Assembly (NCBI RefSeq): GCF_000425625.1
Contig: NZ_AUDU01000016.1
Span: 62,001 to 126,000, forward strand
Length of the DNA stretch: 64,000 nucleotides
Direction: 5' to 3'
Origin: Stutzerimonas azotifigens DSM 17556
GTDB taxonomy: Bacteria > Pseudomonadota > Gammaproteobacteria > Pseudomonadales > Pseudomonadaceae
The notes under the pieces are model-generated. The model saw only the letters and a list, made by a program, of their open reading frames with translations. It ran no database searches and was not told where the DNA came from. Every line of letters begins with the position of its first letter. Positions within the stretch are counted from its first letter, which is position 1. Position numbers and translations under genes: made by a program. Below, in pieces: positions 55,743-64,000 of this stretch.

Positions 55743-56246
55743 GGTTGTTGTTCTCCGCGTTTCAGGCCCGTCAATACAGGCCTAGACCAGCGAGGCGGAA
55801 GGGAACAATTGGCGTTGGCTATCGCCATGATTGTTTCTGGCGATGGTTGAGGTTGGCGCCGCAACGGTGCGCTTGCACCTACGATCACGTCGGCTGCATA
55901 CGAGCACATTCGCGGTCAAGACCGCTCCCAAGAACTTGGCCGGCACCCGGCTTTGCCCTTCTCCCGCAGGGAGAAGGTGGCCGGCAGGCCGGATGAGGGA
56001 AGCATGTGCGCACACCCTCATCCCAGCGCTTTTCCGGAGGGAAGTCAGCAGCCGACCGAAACGAACAGCGCGCCATGTGCACCGGCCTTTGTCATAGGCA
56101 TGCACCTCGTCGGCTTCCTCTGCCGGACCATCAAGCCGCGCCCTGCGGGGCCGATAGCCTTTTTGCCTGGCATCGTCGCCGGGCCCCTGATACCGCCCCA
56201 ACATCGCCTTTGCGCCGACGCGCCCAGAGGTACTGGAGTAGCCACC
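55743..56246. repeat. Intergenic region with REP-like hairpins
   Basis: This 504-bp stretch holds no supported gene apart from the small one at its end. Two perfect dyads are visible: CCTTCTCCC / GGGAGAAGG (55957-55977) and GGATGAGGG / CCCTCATCC (55991-56023). They belong to the dispersed repeat family seen at 10.24, 52.42 and 59.8-60.2 kb. Confidence 0.75.
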
Positions 56247-56423
56247 GTGACCGACCTGAGTATTACGGCCCGGAAACTGCACGAGCTTTACGAGAAGGCC
56301 CGCGATCCGCACAGGATGAACGAGCGCCGGGATGTGGAGCGCAACATCGAACGGCTGGTCGCTGACCTCACCCCTGACGAACGCGAAGACGTCCAGAACC
56401 TGCTCATCGCCTTCGTCGCCTGA
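56247..56423 (+). CDS. Small conserved-looking hypothetical protein (58 aa)
   Basis: A GTG at 56247 with GGAG nine bases upstream opens 58 codons (starting MTDLSITARKLHELYEKARD and ending NLLIAFVA). The product is strongly helical and charged, with heptad-like hydrophobic spacing (L, L, Y ... V, I, L, V, L, L), suggesting a small alpha-helical bundle or dimer. The frame continues upstream to 55953, but that part crosses REP-like DNA and is not credible. I do not recognise a family. It is convergent with the LysR gene. Confidence 0.6.
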   Translation: MTDLSITARKLHELYEKARDPHRMNERRDVERNIERLVADLTPDEREDVQNLLIAFVA

Positions 56424-56456
56424 CGCCCTCGCACGCCAAGCCACCGCCCTGCCCGC

Positions 56457-57341
56457 TCAGCCGCCCCCGCCCTCGATCGCCGAGCGGAGCGCGTTCGCCA
56501 GTTCGTCGAACAGCGTCTGCACCGAACGCAGCGGCAGGCAGTCCGGGCGCGTGAGCAGCCAGAGCTGGGTGTCGCAGCCCGGCAACGGATCGCTCAGGCG
56601 CTCGACAGCGCTCATGCTTGCGGCCATGAAGTGCGTCAAGGCGCCCACGCCGAGGCCCGCCTGTACCATCTGGGCGAGCGCCGACATGCTGCTGCATCGG
56701 TAGCGCGGCACCAGGCCGGGGTATTGCTGCGCCCGCCAGACCACCGTGGGGTGTTCCGGCATGGAGTCGTCCAGTGCGATCCAGGGCAGCGCGGTGGGCG
56801 CCTCGGCGTAGTCGTCGCGGAAATCCGCCTGTCCGTACACCGCGTAATAGGCCGTGCCCAGGCAGCGCCCGACCAGGTGGCCGGGCGGCGAATTGGTGAG
56901 GCGCAGGGCGATGTCCGCGTCGCGCCGGCTGAGGTTGGCGAAGCTGTTGGACGTGGCGATCTCCAGCGACAGCGCCGGGTATGCCGGCATGAATTGCGCC
57001 AGCGCCGGCAACAGCAGGCTGTGCAGCACGGCTTCGGTACAGGTCAGGCGCACCGTGCCGCTGACCACCTGCTCCCCCTGCGCCACCGCGATCCGGGCAG
57101 CTTCCAGCGCCTGTTCTGCGCGTTCGGCCTGCTCGGCCAGCGCCTGCGCCGTGCCGGTCGGCAGGTAGCCGCTGCGGCTCTTGACGAACAGCGCCGTGCC
57201 CAGCGCCCCTTCCAGGCGGCGGATGCCGCGGAATACCGTGGAAACGTCGACCTGCAGCAGTTCGGCGGCCTTGCCCAGCGAGCCGCCGCGCACCAGGGCG
57301 AGGGTCAGCACCAGGTCCGCATGGGTGATCCGATATTGCAC
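56457..57341 (-). CDS. LysR-type transcriptional regulator
   Basis: This 294-residue regulator has a LysR winged helix at the N-terminus (ADLVLTLALVRGGSLGKAAELLQVDVSTVFRGIRRLE, about residues 8-44) and a two-lobed effector domain. The QVDVSTV recognition helix differs from the common NVSQPAVS pattern. It is divergent from puuB across 207 bp, and LysR proteins usually control the adjacent divergent unit, so it probably senses a polyamine or gamma-glutamyl intermediate. Enterobacterial puu genes use the XRE-type PuuR instead. Confidence 0.9.
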   Translation of the reverse strand: MQYRITHADLVLTLALVRGGSLGKAAELLQVDVSTVFRGIRRLEGALGTALFVKSRSGYLPTGTAQALAEQAERAEQALEAARIAVAQGEQVVSGTVRLTCTEAVLHSLLLPALAQFMPAYPALSLEIATSNSFANLSRRDADIALRLTNSPPGHLVGRCLGTAYYAVYGQADFRDDYAEAPTALPWIALDDSMPEHPTVVWRAQQYPGLVPRYRCSSMSALAQMVQAGLGVGALTHFMAASMSAVERLSDPLPGCDTQLWLLTRPDCLPLRSVQTLFDELANALRSAIEGGGG

Positions 57342-57548
57342 GCGTGCATACTCCGCTTGCCGAAACGCCGATGACTATTGCATGGCAGCCAACCTATAGT
57401 GCGGCGAAAGGCAATACAACAGCGCCGGTCGCAACGTCGGCGAAGCTTTGCAGCCGCGTGCACACACCATTCCGAATACAGCCTTCGAACGATGGATTCG
57501 AAGCGACCGGCCGTGCTTCACGGCCGTGTCGACCGTGAGGGAGTTCAC

Positions 57549-58826
57549 ATGCAGCAGTACGTCGACAGCTACTACAGCGCCTCGCGCAACCGCGACAGGG
57601 CGCACCCGCCGCTGACCGAGTCGGTCGAGTGCGATGTCTGCGTGGTGGGCGCGGGCTATACCGGCCTGTCCACCGCGATAGCCCTGCTCGAGCAGGGCTT
57701 CAAGGTGATCGTCATCGAGGCGGCGCGAATCGGCTTCGGCGCCTCCGGGCGCAACGGCGGGCAGATCGTCAACAGCTACAGCCGCGACATCGACGTCATC
57801 GAACGGACCGCCGGCTCGCATGCAGCCTCCGTGCTCGGGCCTATGGCCTTCGAAGGCGGCCGCATCATCCGCGAACGCGTCGCCCGCTACGGCATCCAGT
57901 GCGACCTGAAGGACGGCGGCGTGTTCGCCGCGATCACGCCCAGGCAGCTCGGCCACCTGCAGGCGCAGAAGCAGCTCTGGGAGCGTTATGGCAACGACCG
58001 CCTCGAATTGCTCGACGCCCGGCGCATCCGCGAGGTGGTCGGCAGCGAGCGCTACGTCGGCGGCCTGCTGGACATGAGTGGCGGGCACATCCACCCGCTG
58101 AACCTGGCGCTCGGCGAGGCCGAGGCGGTCTGCTCGTTGGGCGGCACCATCCACGAACAGACGCCGGCAACGAAGATCGAGCGCGGCGCACAGCCGCTGG
58201 TGCACACGCCGCATGGGCAGGTCCGCGCGAACTTCGTGGTGATCGCCGGCAATGCCTACCTCGGCGACCTGGTGCCGGAACTGGCGGCCAAGTCGATGCC
58301 TTGCGGCACCCAGGTGATCGCCACCGAGCCGCTGTCCGACGAACTCGCCCATAGCCTGCTGCCGCAGGACTACTGCGTCGAGGACTGCAACTACCTGCTC
58401 GACTACTACCGGCTGAGTGCCGACAAGCGCCTGATCTACGGCGGCGGCGTGGTCTACGGCGCGCGCGACCCGGCGGACATCGAGTCGATCATCCGGCCGA
58501 AGATGCTCAGGACCTTCCCCCAGCTCAGGCAGGTGAAGATCGACTACGCCTGGACCGGCAACTTCCTGCTGACGCTCTCGCGGCTGCCGCAGGTCGGGCG
58601 CCTGGGCGACAACATCTACTACTCGCAGGGCTGCAGCGGCCACGGCGTGACCTACACGCACCTGGCCGGCAAGGTGCTGGCCGAGGCGCTGCGCGGCCAG
58701 GCCGAACGCTTCGACGTGCTGGCCGGCCTGCCCCATTACCCCTTCCCCGGCGGCCGCCTGCTGCGCGTGCCCTTCACCGCGCTGGGCGCGGCCTATTACC
58801 AGCTGCGCGACCGGTTGGGTGTCTAG
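57549..58826 (+). CDS. puuB: PuuB-type gamma-glutamylputrescine oxidase (FAD-dependent)
   Basis: This 425-residue DAO-family flavoenzyme should oxidise gamma-glutamylputrescine to gamma-glutamyl-gamma-aminobutyraldehyde plus ammonia and hydrogen peroxide. The FAD motif CVVGAGYTGLSTAIALLEQG is at about 31-50, GFGASGRNGGQIVNSYSRD follows, and near the C-terminus YYSQGCSGHGVTYTHLAGKVLAEAL closes the FAD site. The ATG at 57549 begins the canonical PuuB start. The frame upstream to 57378 is not conserved. It is followed 35 bp later by puuD. PuuA and PuuC are not in the window. Confidence 0.92.
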   Translation: MQQYVDSYYSASRNRDRAHPPLTESVECDVCVVGAGYTGLSTAIALLEQGFKVIVIEAARIGFGASGRNGGQIVNSYSRDIDVIERTAGSHAASVLGPMAFEGGRIIRERVARYGIQCDLKDGGVFAAITPRQLGHLQAQKQLWERYGNDRLELLDARRIREVVGSERYVGGLLDMSGGHIHPLNLALGEAEAVCSLGGTIHEQTPATKIERGAQPLVHTPHGQVRANFVVIAGNAYLGDLVPELAAKSMPCGTQVIATEPLSDELAHSLLPQDYCVEDCNYLLDYYRLSADKRLIYGGGVVYGARDPADIESIIRPKMLRTFPQLRQVKIDYAWTGNFLLTLSRLPQVGRLGDNIYYSQGCSGHGVTYTHLAGKVLAEALRGQAERFDVLAGLPHYPFPGGRLLRVPFTALGAAYYQLRDRLGV

Positions 58827-58861
58827 CGCCTGCCTGTCCAAAACGAACCGGAGCCCGAAGC

Positions 58862-59614
58862 ATGTCCCGCATTCCCCTGATCGGCGTCACCGCCTGCCAC
58901 CAGCAGTTGGGCAAATACCCCTCGCACACCGCCGGCGACAAGTACGTCGAAGCCGCCGCCCTCGCCGGCCTGCCGGTGATCCTGCCGGCGCGGCAGGCGC
59001 CGGGCGACCCGCAGCCGCTGCTGGAACGGCTCGACGGCATCCTGTTCACCGGCTCGCCTTCGAACGTGCATCCGGATCGCTACCAGGGCCCGGCCAGCGC
59101 CGAAGGGACCCTGCACGATCCCGTCCGCGACGCCAACACCCTGCCACTGCTGCAGGCCGCCATCGCTCGCGGGGTGCCGGTGTTCTGCATCTGCCGGGGC
59201 TTCCAGGAACTGAACGTGGCCCTGGGCGGCAGCCTTCACCAGCGCGTGCAGGAGCTGCCCGGCTACCTCGATCATCGCGAGCCGGCGGTGGAATCGGTCG
59301 AAGAACAGTACGCGCCCCGGCACGCCGTCCGCGTGCAACCGGGCGGGCTGCTGGAGCGCATCGGGCTCGGTGAAGGCTTTGCGGTCAACTCCCTGCACAG
59401 CCAGGGCATCGACCGCCTGGCCGAGGGGCTGCGCGCCGAAGCCGTGGCGCCGGACGGGCTGATCGAGGCGGTGTCGGCGCTCGATGCACCGGGCTTCGTG
59501 CTCGGCGTGCAGTGGCACCCGGAGTGGCGCCCGAATGAAAACCCGGTTTCGCGCCGGTTGTTCGAGGCGTTCCGAGAGGCCTGTGTGGCATACGCGGGGC
59601 GGTCGCACGCCTAA
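58862..59614 (+). CDS. puuD: PuuD-type gamma-glutamyl-gamma-aminobutyrate hydrolase
   Basis: This 250-residue class I glutamine-amidotransferase-like hydrolase releases GABA from gamma-glutamyl-GABA. The nucleophile C111 is in PVFCICRGFQELNVALGG, and the His-Glu of the triad is in LGVQWHPEWRPNENP near residue 220. TACHQQLGKYPSHTAGDKYVEAA is the typical start. It ends 43 bases before the tandem repeat block. With puuB upstream it supports use of putrescine as carbon and nitrogen source. Confidence 0.94.
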   Translation: MSRIPLIGVTACHQQLGKYPSHTAGDKYVEAAALAGLPVILPARQAPGDPQPLLERLDGILFTGSPSNVHPDRYQGPASAEGTLHDPVRDANTLPLLQAAIARGVPVFCICRGFQELNVALGGSLHQRVQELPGYLDHREPAVESVEEQYAPRHAVRVQPGGLLERIGLGEGFAVNSLHSQGIDRLAEGLRAEAVAPDGLIEAVSALDAPGFVLGVQWHPEWRPNENPVSRRLFEAFREACVAYAGRSHA

Positions 59615-59654
59615 TCGGCGGAAAGGCACGACGACGCCTGAATCTTTTGCGTCC

Positions 59655-60250
59655 TATAGGAGCAGGCTCTGCCTGCGACCGCCCGCAGGCAGGATCGAAA
59701 CCCCACACAGGTGCAGATACGCGCCTTTCCCAGGAGCGAGGAGGACGGCCAGTCCTTGCCCGCGACCTCGCCCTCATCCGGCCCTGCGGGCCACCTTCTC
59801 CCGCAGGGAGAAGGGAAAAGCCGACGTGCCCTGAAGGATCTGCTCCCCCCTGTAGGAGCAGGCTCTGCCTGCGACCGCCCGCAGGCAGGATCGCGGTCGA
59901 GACCCCACACAGGTGCAGATACGCGCCTTTCCCAGGAGCGAGGAGGACGGCCAGTCCTTGCCCGCGACCTCGCCCTCATCCGGCCCTACGGGCCACCTTC
60001 TCCCGCAGGGAGAAGGGAAAAGCCGACGTGCCCTGAAAGATCTGCTCCCCCCTGTAGGAGCAGGCTCTGCCTGCGACCGCTCGCAGGCAGGATCGCGGTG
60101 GAGACCCCACACAGGTGCAGATACGCACCTTTCCCAGGAGCGAGGAGGACGGCCAGTCCTTGCCCGCGACCTCGCCCTCATCCGGCCCTGCGGGCCACCT
60201 TCTCCCGCGGGGAGAAGGGAAAAGTACGGCCTGAAAGTCGCGCGGGGACC
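59655..60250. repeat. Three tandem copies of a ~200-bp REP-containing unit
   Basis: Units start near 59655, 59851 and 60053 (periods about 196 and 202). Each begins TAGGAGCAGGCTCTGCCTGC, a REP hairpin. Each then has a shared middle (CACACAGGTGCAGATACGC, CCAGGAGCGAGGAGGACGG) and ends with the CATCCGGCCCT...CCTTCTCCC/GGGAGAAGG hairpin. The copies differ by only a few bases, so the amplification looks recent. Open frames that run through it follow the repeat period and are not genes. Confidence 0.95.
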
Positions 60251-60454
60251 CTGTAGGAGCGAGCTTGCTCGCGAATCGCACCGGCACAGCGCCTAGGTCA
60301 CCACCCGGCCAGCTCCCTCTCCCTCCGGGAGAGGTTGGGGTGAGGGCTGCGCACGCCCTCATCCGGCCCTGCGGGCCATCTTTCTCCCGCAGGAAGGGCC
60401 CAGTGGGAGCGGTCTTGACCGCGAACCTGACGCCATGCGCGCCGCTCCCTGCCG
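60251..60454. repeat. Degenerate REP sequences after the tandem array
   Basis: GTAGGAGCGAGCTTGCTCGCGAA near 60252, the classical pseudomonad REP, and a diverged CCTCATCCGGCCCTGCGGGCC hairpin near 60357 continue the repeat region up to the LacI stop. No gene is seen. Confidence 0.8.
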
Positions 60455-61474
60455 TCAGGCACTCTCCCGCATCATCACCTGGAAGCCGACATCGATCCGC
60501 CGCTGCTCCGGCTGCTCTCCACGGATCAGCCGGAGCAGCATCTGCGCCGCCAGTTCGCCGATCTGCCCGCGCGTGGTGTGCACGGTGGTCAGCGAGGGAT
60601 GCACCCAGGCGGCCGCCGGCAGGTCGTTGAAGCCGGCGATCGCCAGCCGCCCGGGCACGTCCAGGCCGAGCTGGCGGGCGCGGAAGAGCGCACCGAGCGC
60701 CAGGTCGTCGTTGTTGAAGAACACCGCATCGATCTGTGGCTGCCGCGCCAGCAGGCCGTCGAGCAGTTCGGCGCCGAGCGCGATGGACGACAGCTGCGGC
60801 GTCAGCAGCTCCAGTGCCGGGTCGTGGCGTCCGGCCTCGCGCATCGCCTGCCGGTAGCCTTCGGCGCGCTGCAGGGTGCGCGGGTCGAGCTGGGCGGCGG
60901 CGAAGGCAACCTGCCGGTAGCCGCGCTCGAGCAGCGCGCGGGTCATGGCGGCGCCGGCTTCCAGCTGGGAGAAGCCGACGCAGTAGTCCGCCGGCGCATC
61001 GCTGAGCTCCATCAGCGTGACCACCGGGCTGCGGTAGCTGCCGAGCACCTCGCGCGCCGCGCTGCTGCGCTCGAAGCCGGTGACCAGCAGCCCGGCCGGC
61101 TGGTGCGCGAGATAGGCGCGCAGCAGGCGCTCGTCCTCCTCCGGGCGGTAGTGGCTGACGCCGATCATCAGCTCGAAGCCGGCCGGCATCAGTACTTTCT
61201 GGATGGCCTCGACCATGTCCACGAAGACCGCGTTGGACAGCGACGGGATGATCACCGCCACCAGGTTGGAGCGCGCGCTGGCGAGGCTGCGTGCGGCCGG
61301 GTGTGGCACGTAGCCGAGTGCCTGCACGGCCTGTTGCACGCGTTCGCGCAACTGATCGGAAACGCGTTCCGGCTGCGACAGTGCGCGCGAGGCGGACATC
61401 AGCGAGCATCCGGCGGTGCGGGCCACGTCGGACAGGGTGACGCGCCCGGGCGAGCGACGACGGCGTTGGGTCAT
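60455..61474 (-). CDS. LacI-family regulator, GntR (gluconate) type
   Basis: This 339-residue repressor has the LacI helix-turn-helix VTLSDVARTAGCSLMSASRALSQPERVSDQLRERV near residues 12-46 and a full periplasmic-binding-like effector domain ending FQVMMRESA. By eye it is close to GntR-type repressors of pseudomonads. It is on the same strand as, and downstream of, the TRAP transporter genes, separated by 142 bp, so it may regulate them. A matching operator was not found in the window, because the promoter of the TRAP operon lies beyond the right edge. Confidence 0.9.
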   Translation of the reverse strand: MTQRRRRSPGRVTLSDVARTAGCSLMSASRALSQPERVSDQLRERVQQAVQALGYVPHPAARSLASARSNLVAVIIPSLSNAVFVDMVEAIQKVLMPAGFELMIGVSHYRPEEDERLLRAYLAHQPAGLLVTGFERSSAAREVLGSYRSPVVTLMELSDAPADYCVGFSQLEAGAAMTRALLERGYRQVAFAAAQLDPRTLQRAEGYRQAMREAGRHDPALELLTPQLSSIALGAELLDGLLARQPQIDAVFFNNDDLALGALFRARQLGLDVPGRLAIAGFNDLPAAAWVHPSLTTVHTTRGQIGELAAQMLLRLIRGEQPEQRRIDVGFQVMMRESA

Positions 61475-61616
61475 GGGTTCGTTCCTGAACAGGGAGGCGT
61501 CATCCGGGGCCTTGCAGGAAAAATACCGGCGCCCGGCCGACGCGGCGTACGCAGCCTAGCAGGCCTCGGCGCCCGCGGGGACGTACGCGAAAGGTCGCAC
61601 GCCCCCGCTCGCCGAC

Positions 61617-62627
61617 TCATTGCGCCGCCTTTTTCAGTTCGGCCTCGACCTCCTGGAACAGGTCCTGGCCGACCCGGTCGATCACGCTCTGGATCGCCGG
61701 CTGCGCCTTTTCGCGCAGCTGCGCGGTGACTTCGGGGCTCAGCTCGTTGACCTGCATGCCCTGCTCCTTCAGCGCCGCCAGCGCCCTGGCCGCTTCCGCG
61801 CGGGTGTCCTCGCGCTCGGCGTCGCGGGCCTTCTTCGCGGCCGCCATGAGGATGTCCCGCTCGGCCTCGGACAGCGAATCCCACCAGCGCTTGGAAGCGG
61901 TCACGATCCACGGGCTGTACACGTGGTTGGTCACCGTCAGGTACTTCTGCACCTCGTAGAACTTGGACGACAGCACCGTGTTGTAGGGGTTTTCCTGGCC
62001 GTCGACGGCCTTGGTCTCCAGCGCCGTGAACAGCTCGGAAAACGGCAGCGGCACGGCGTTGGCGCCGAGCAGCTTGAAGGTCTCGAGGAACACCGGGTTG
62101 GGCATCACGCGCAGCTTGATGCCGCTGAAGTCATCGACCTTCTCGATCGGTCGCACGTTGTTGGTCATGTTGCGAAAGCCGTTCTCCCAGTACACCAGGC
62201 CGACCAGCCCCTTCTCTTCCAGCTTGTCCATGATCTTGCGGCCGACCTCGCTGTCGAGCACGGCGTCGGCCTGCTGCTCGCTGTCGAACAGGAAGGGCGT
62301 GTCCCACACCGCCATTTCCTCGGTGATGCCGACCAGGGTCGCGGTGGAGCCGACCATCATTTCCTGCGCGCCGCCGATCAGTGCGTTCTGCATCTGGTCG
62401 TCCGAGCCGAGGCTGGCGGCGCCGAAAGTGCGCACCTTCAGCTTGCCGCCCGAGGCCTTGGCCACCTCGTCGGCGAACAGCTTGGCCGCCCTGCCCTGGT
62501 TGCTGTCTTCGTTGAGGCCGTAGCCGAAGCGGATCATCCGCGAACGGATCTCGTCGGATTGCGCATTGGCCGCCATCGCGCCGGTGAGCGTCGCGACGGC
62601 GAGGGTGGCGAGGAGCAGACGTTTCAT
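61617..62627 (-). CDS. DctP-family TRAP solute-binding protein
   Basis: This 336-residue periplasmic receptor has a signal peptide (about 1-22, ending ANAQ) and the DctP motifs FADEVAKASGGKLKVRTFGAASLGSDDQM (about 52-80), the arginine region GIKLRVMPNPVFLETFKLLGANAVPLPFSELF (about 164-195) and ETKAVDGQENPYNTV. The ATG at 62627 is used. The open frame continues upstream, but only through another gene. It follows the DctM gene by 59 bp. With a GntR-like repressor next door, a sugar acid such as gluconate is a reasonable ligand guess. Confidence 0.93.
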   Translation of the reverse strand: MKRLLLATLAVATLTGAMAANAQSDEIRSRMIRFGYGLNEDSNQGRAAKLFADEVAKASGGKLKVRTFGAASLGSDDQMQNALIGGAQEMMVGSTATLVGITEEMAVWDTPFLFDSEQQADAVLDSEVGRKIMDKLEEKGLVGLVYWENGFRNMTNNVRPIEKVDDFSGIKLRVMPNPVFLETFKLLGANAVPLPFSELFTALETKAVDGQENPYNTVLSSKFYEVQKYLTVTNHVYSPWIVTASKRWWDSLSEAERDILMAAAKKARDAEREDTRAEAARALAALKEQGMQVNELSPEVTAQLREKAQPAIQSVIDRVGQDLFQEVEAELKKAAQ

Positions 62628-62686
62628 GTGGCGATACCTTTTGTTGTTGTAGGGAGCTTCACCGAAGCGAAGCGGTTTGGCCCGGA

Positions 62687-63964
62687 TCAGCGCAGCCAGG
62701 CCAGCGGCACCGTGACGATCGCCGGGAACAGGATCAGCAGCGCGACCACCACCAGGTACATCAGGAAGAACGGCATCACGCCGCGCACCAGCACCTCCAT
62801 GCGCAGCTTGCCGATGCCGCCGACCACGTTGAGCACCGTGCCCACCGGCGGGGTGATCAGCCCGATGGAGCCGATGAGCACGAACATCACGCCGAAATAC
62901 ACCGGGTCGACCCCCGCCTTCATCGCGATCGGCGCCAGCACCGGGCCGAGGATGAGGATGGTCGGGGTCAGGTCGAGCACCATGCCGACGGCGATCATCA
63001 GCAGCATGATGCCGGCTACCAGCAGGCGCGGATGGTCGGCCAGCGGCCCGAGCATCGCGGCGATCTCGCCGGGCAGCTGCGCCAGGGTGATCATGTAGCC
63101 GGACACCGTGGCCGCGGCGCAGAGGAACATCACCGAGGCGGTGGTGCGGCTGGCGCGGGTGGCCACCTCGATCAGCGCGCCCCAGTCGAGCTCGCGGTAG
63201 AGCAGCGTGGACACCAGGAAGGCGTAGACGGCGGCCACCACTGCGGCCTCGGTCGGGGTGAAGATGCCACCGCGCAGGCCGCCGACGATGATCACCGGCA
63301 GCATCAGCGCGGCCACGCCGTCGGCCAGCGCACGGCGACGCTCGGCCTTGCTCGCCTTGGCCTGCGGCGGCTCCTGCATGCCGCGCGAGATCAGCGTCCA
63401 GGCGATCACCAGGCCGGCGCCCATGATCAGCCCCGGCACCAGGCCGGCGAGGAACAGCTGGCTGATGGAGGTGTTGGTCACCACCCCGTAGATCACGAAG
63501 GGCATCGACGGCGGGATGATCGGCGCGATGATGCCGCCGGCCGCCACCAGTCCCGACGAGGCGCTGAGCGGATAGCCGCGCTCGCGCATCATCGGCAGCA
63601 GCAGCGTCGCCAGCGCCGCGGTGTCGGCCAGCGCCGAGCCGGACATGCTGGCCAGCAGCACCGCGGCGGCGATCGCCACGTAGCCCAGGCCGCCGCGCAG
63701 GTGGCCGAAATAGGCCTGGGCCATGGCGATGATGCGCCGCGAGATACCGCCGGCGTTCATCAGCTCGCCGGCGAGGATGAAGAACGGCACCGCCAGCAGC
63801 GGGAAGCTGTCGGCGCCGGCCTTGAGGTTCTGTGCCAGCAGCTGGACGTCCCAGAAGTCCAGGTACCACATCAGCACCGTGCCGGTGAGGATCAGCGCGA
63901 AGGCGATGGGCATGCCGAAGGCCATGAATCCCAGCAGCGAAGAGAGAAAGACGACGACGGTCAT
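62687..63964 (-). CDS. DctM-family large permease subunit of a TRAP transporter
   Basis: This 425-residue, about 12-segment membrane protein forms the sodium-driven transport channel of the TRAP system. Family motifs include GMPIAFALILTGTVLMW, PFFILAGELMNAGGISRRIIAMAQAYFGHLRGGLGYVAI (about 60-98) and GLITPPVGTVLNVVGGIGK near residue 365. Its ATG overlaps the stop of the preceding small subunit (ATGA), consistent with a DctQ-DctM-DctP order. Confidence 0.94.
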   Translation of the reverse strand: MTVVVFLSSLLGFMAFGMPIAFALILTGTVLMWYLDFWDVQLLAQNLKAGADSFPLLAVPFFILAGELMNAGGISRRIIAMAQAYFGHLRGGLGYVAIAAAVLLASMSGSALADTAALATLLLPMMRERGYPLSASSGLVAAGGIIAPIIPPSMPFVIYGVVTNTSISQLFLAGLVPGLIMGAGLVIAWTLISRGMQEPPQAKASKAERRRALADGVAALMLPVIIVGGLRGGIFTPTEAAVVAAVYAFLVSTLLYRELDWGALIEVATRASRTTASVMFLCAAATVSGYMITLAQLPGEIAAMLGPLADHPRLLVAGIMLLMIAVGMVLDLTPTILILGPVLAPIAMKAGVDPVYFGVMFVLIGSIGLITPPVGTVLNVVGGIGKLRMEVLVRGVMPFFLMYLVVVALLILFPAIVTVPLAWLR

Positions 63965-64000
63965 TCGCGTTGCTCCGTGGGCGTTGCCCCTGTCGTTGTT
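63961..64000 (-). CDS. Probable 3' end of a DctQ small TRAP subunit (partial)
   Basis: Reading the minus strand from the window edge, a frame ends ...TTGATPTEQRE and stops with the TGA that overlaps the DctM ATG. Only about 12 codons are visible, so the assignment rests on the overlap and the usual TRAP gene order. Confidence 0.55.
   Translation of the reverse strand, partial: TTTGATPTEQRE

Noticed and set aside
59655..60250. A CRISPR-like appearance of regularly spaced repeats
   Set aside because: The units are about 200 bp and nearly identical throughout, with no short repeat plus unique spacer pattern and no cas genes nearby.

Overview
This 64-kb window is high-GC gammaproteobacterial chromosome and looks like Pseudomonas or Stutzerimonas. 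The reasons are a four-gene MuxABC-OpmB-type efflux operon, a MexEF-OprN-type operon, a GGA-rich Rsm small RNA preceded by a GacA-type upstream site, 279-residue GalU, and many REP-like palindromes in the gaps between genes. I see no rRNA, tRNA, transposase, integrase, phage gene or CRISPR array.

Layout. 0-10 kb: a GNAT acetyltransferase, the TamA-TamB envelope-assembly pair (stop/start overlap), an AGCS symporter, thiol peroxidase Tpx and a solitary Rossmann/SAF-domain oxidoreductase. 10-29 kb: a MurJ-like flippase, muxABC-opmB (+), an orphan TRAP binding protein (-) and mexEF-oprN (-). 29-33.9 kb: the Rsm-family sRNA (-), galU, a VOC protein, glutathione reductase, a UPF0126 membrane protein, a second VOC protein and a ChrR-like cupin. 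34.3-45.1 kb: a sugar-diacid catabolic island with lower GC in places. It holds galactarate/talarate dehydratase, a LacI regulator with a palindromic operator pair, a TctCBA transporter, and an operon of RraA-like aldolase, NTF2-like protein, semialdehyde dehydrogenase and Dabb protein. Divergent from that operon is an IclR regulator fused to an SMP-30-like domain whose metal ligands appear replaced. 45.3-49.9 kb: a Tat-exported molybdenum aldehyde oxidase (paoABC), then a LysR pseudogene containing a 62-bp copy of the paoC 3' end. 49.8-57.3 kb: a DMT exporter, a YbdG-like mechanosensitive channel, a periplasmic redox group (cytochrome c, sorbosone-type dehydrogenase, diheme cytochrome), a 58-residue protein and a LysR regulator. 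57.5-59.6 kb: puuB-puuD for gamma-glutamylated polyamine breakdown. 59.65-60.25 kb: three tandem copies of a ~200-bp REP-containing unit. 60.4-64 kb: a GntR-like LacI repressor with a TRAP transporter that runs off the window.

The most unusual parts are the island at 34-45 kb, the chimeric LysR pseudogene and the sRNA locus. The island has no GarL-type aldolase and no 5-keto-4-deoxyglucarate dehydratase in view, yet it has an RraA-like aldolase and a semialdehyde dehydrogenase. Its IclR regulator carries a lactonase-fold domain that may sense a sugar acid or lactone.
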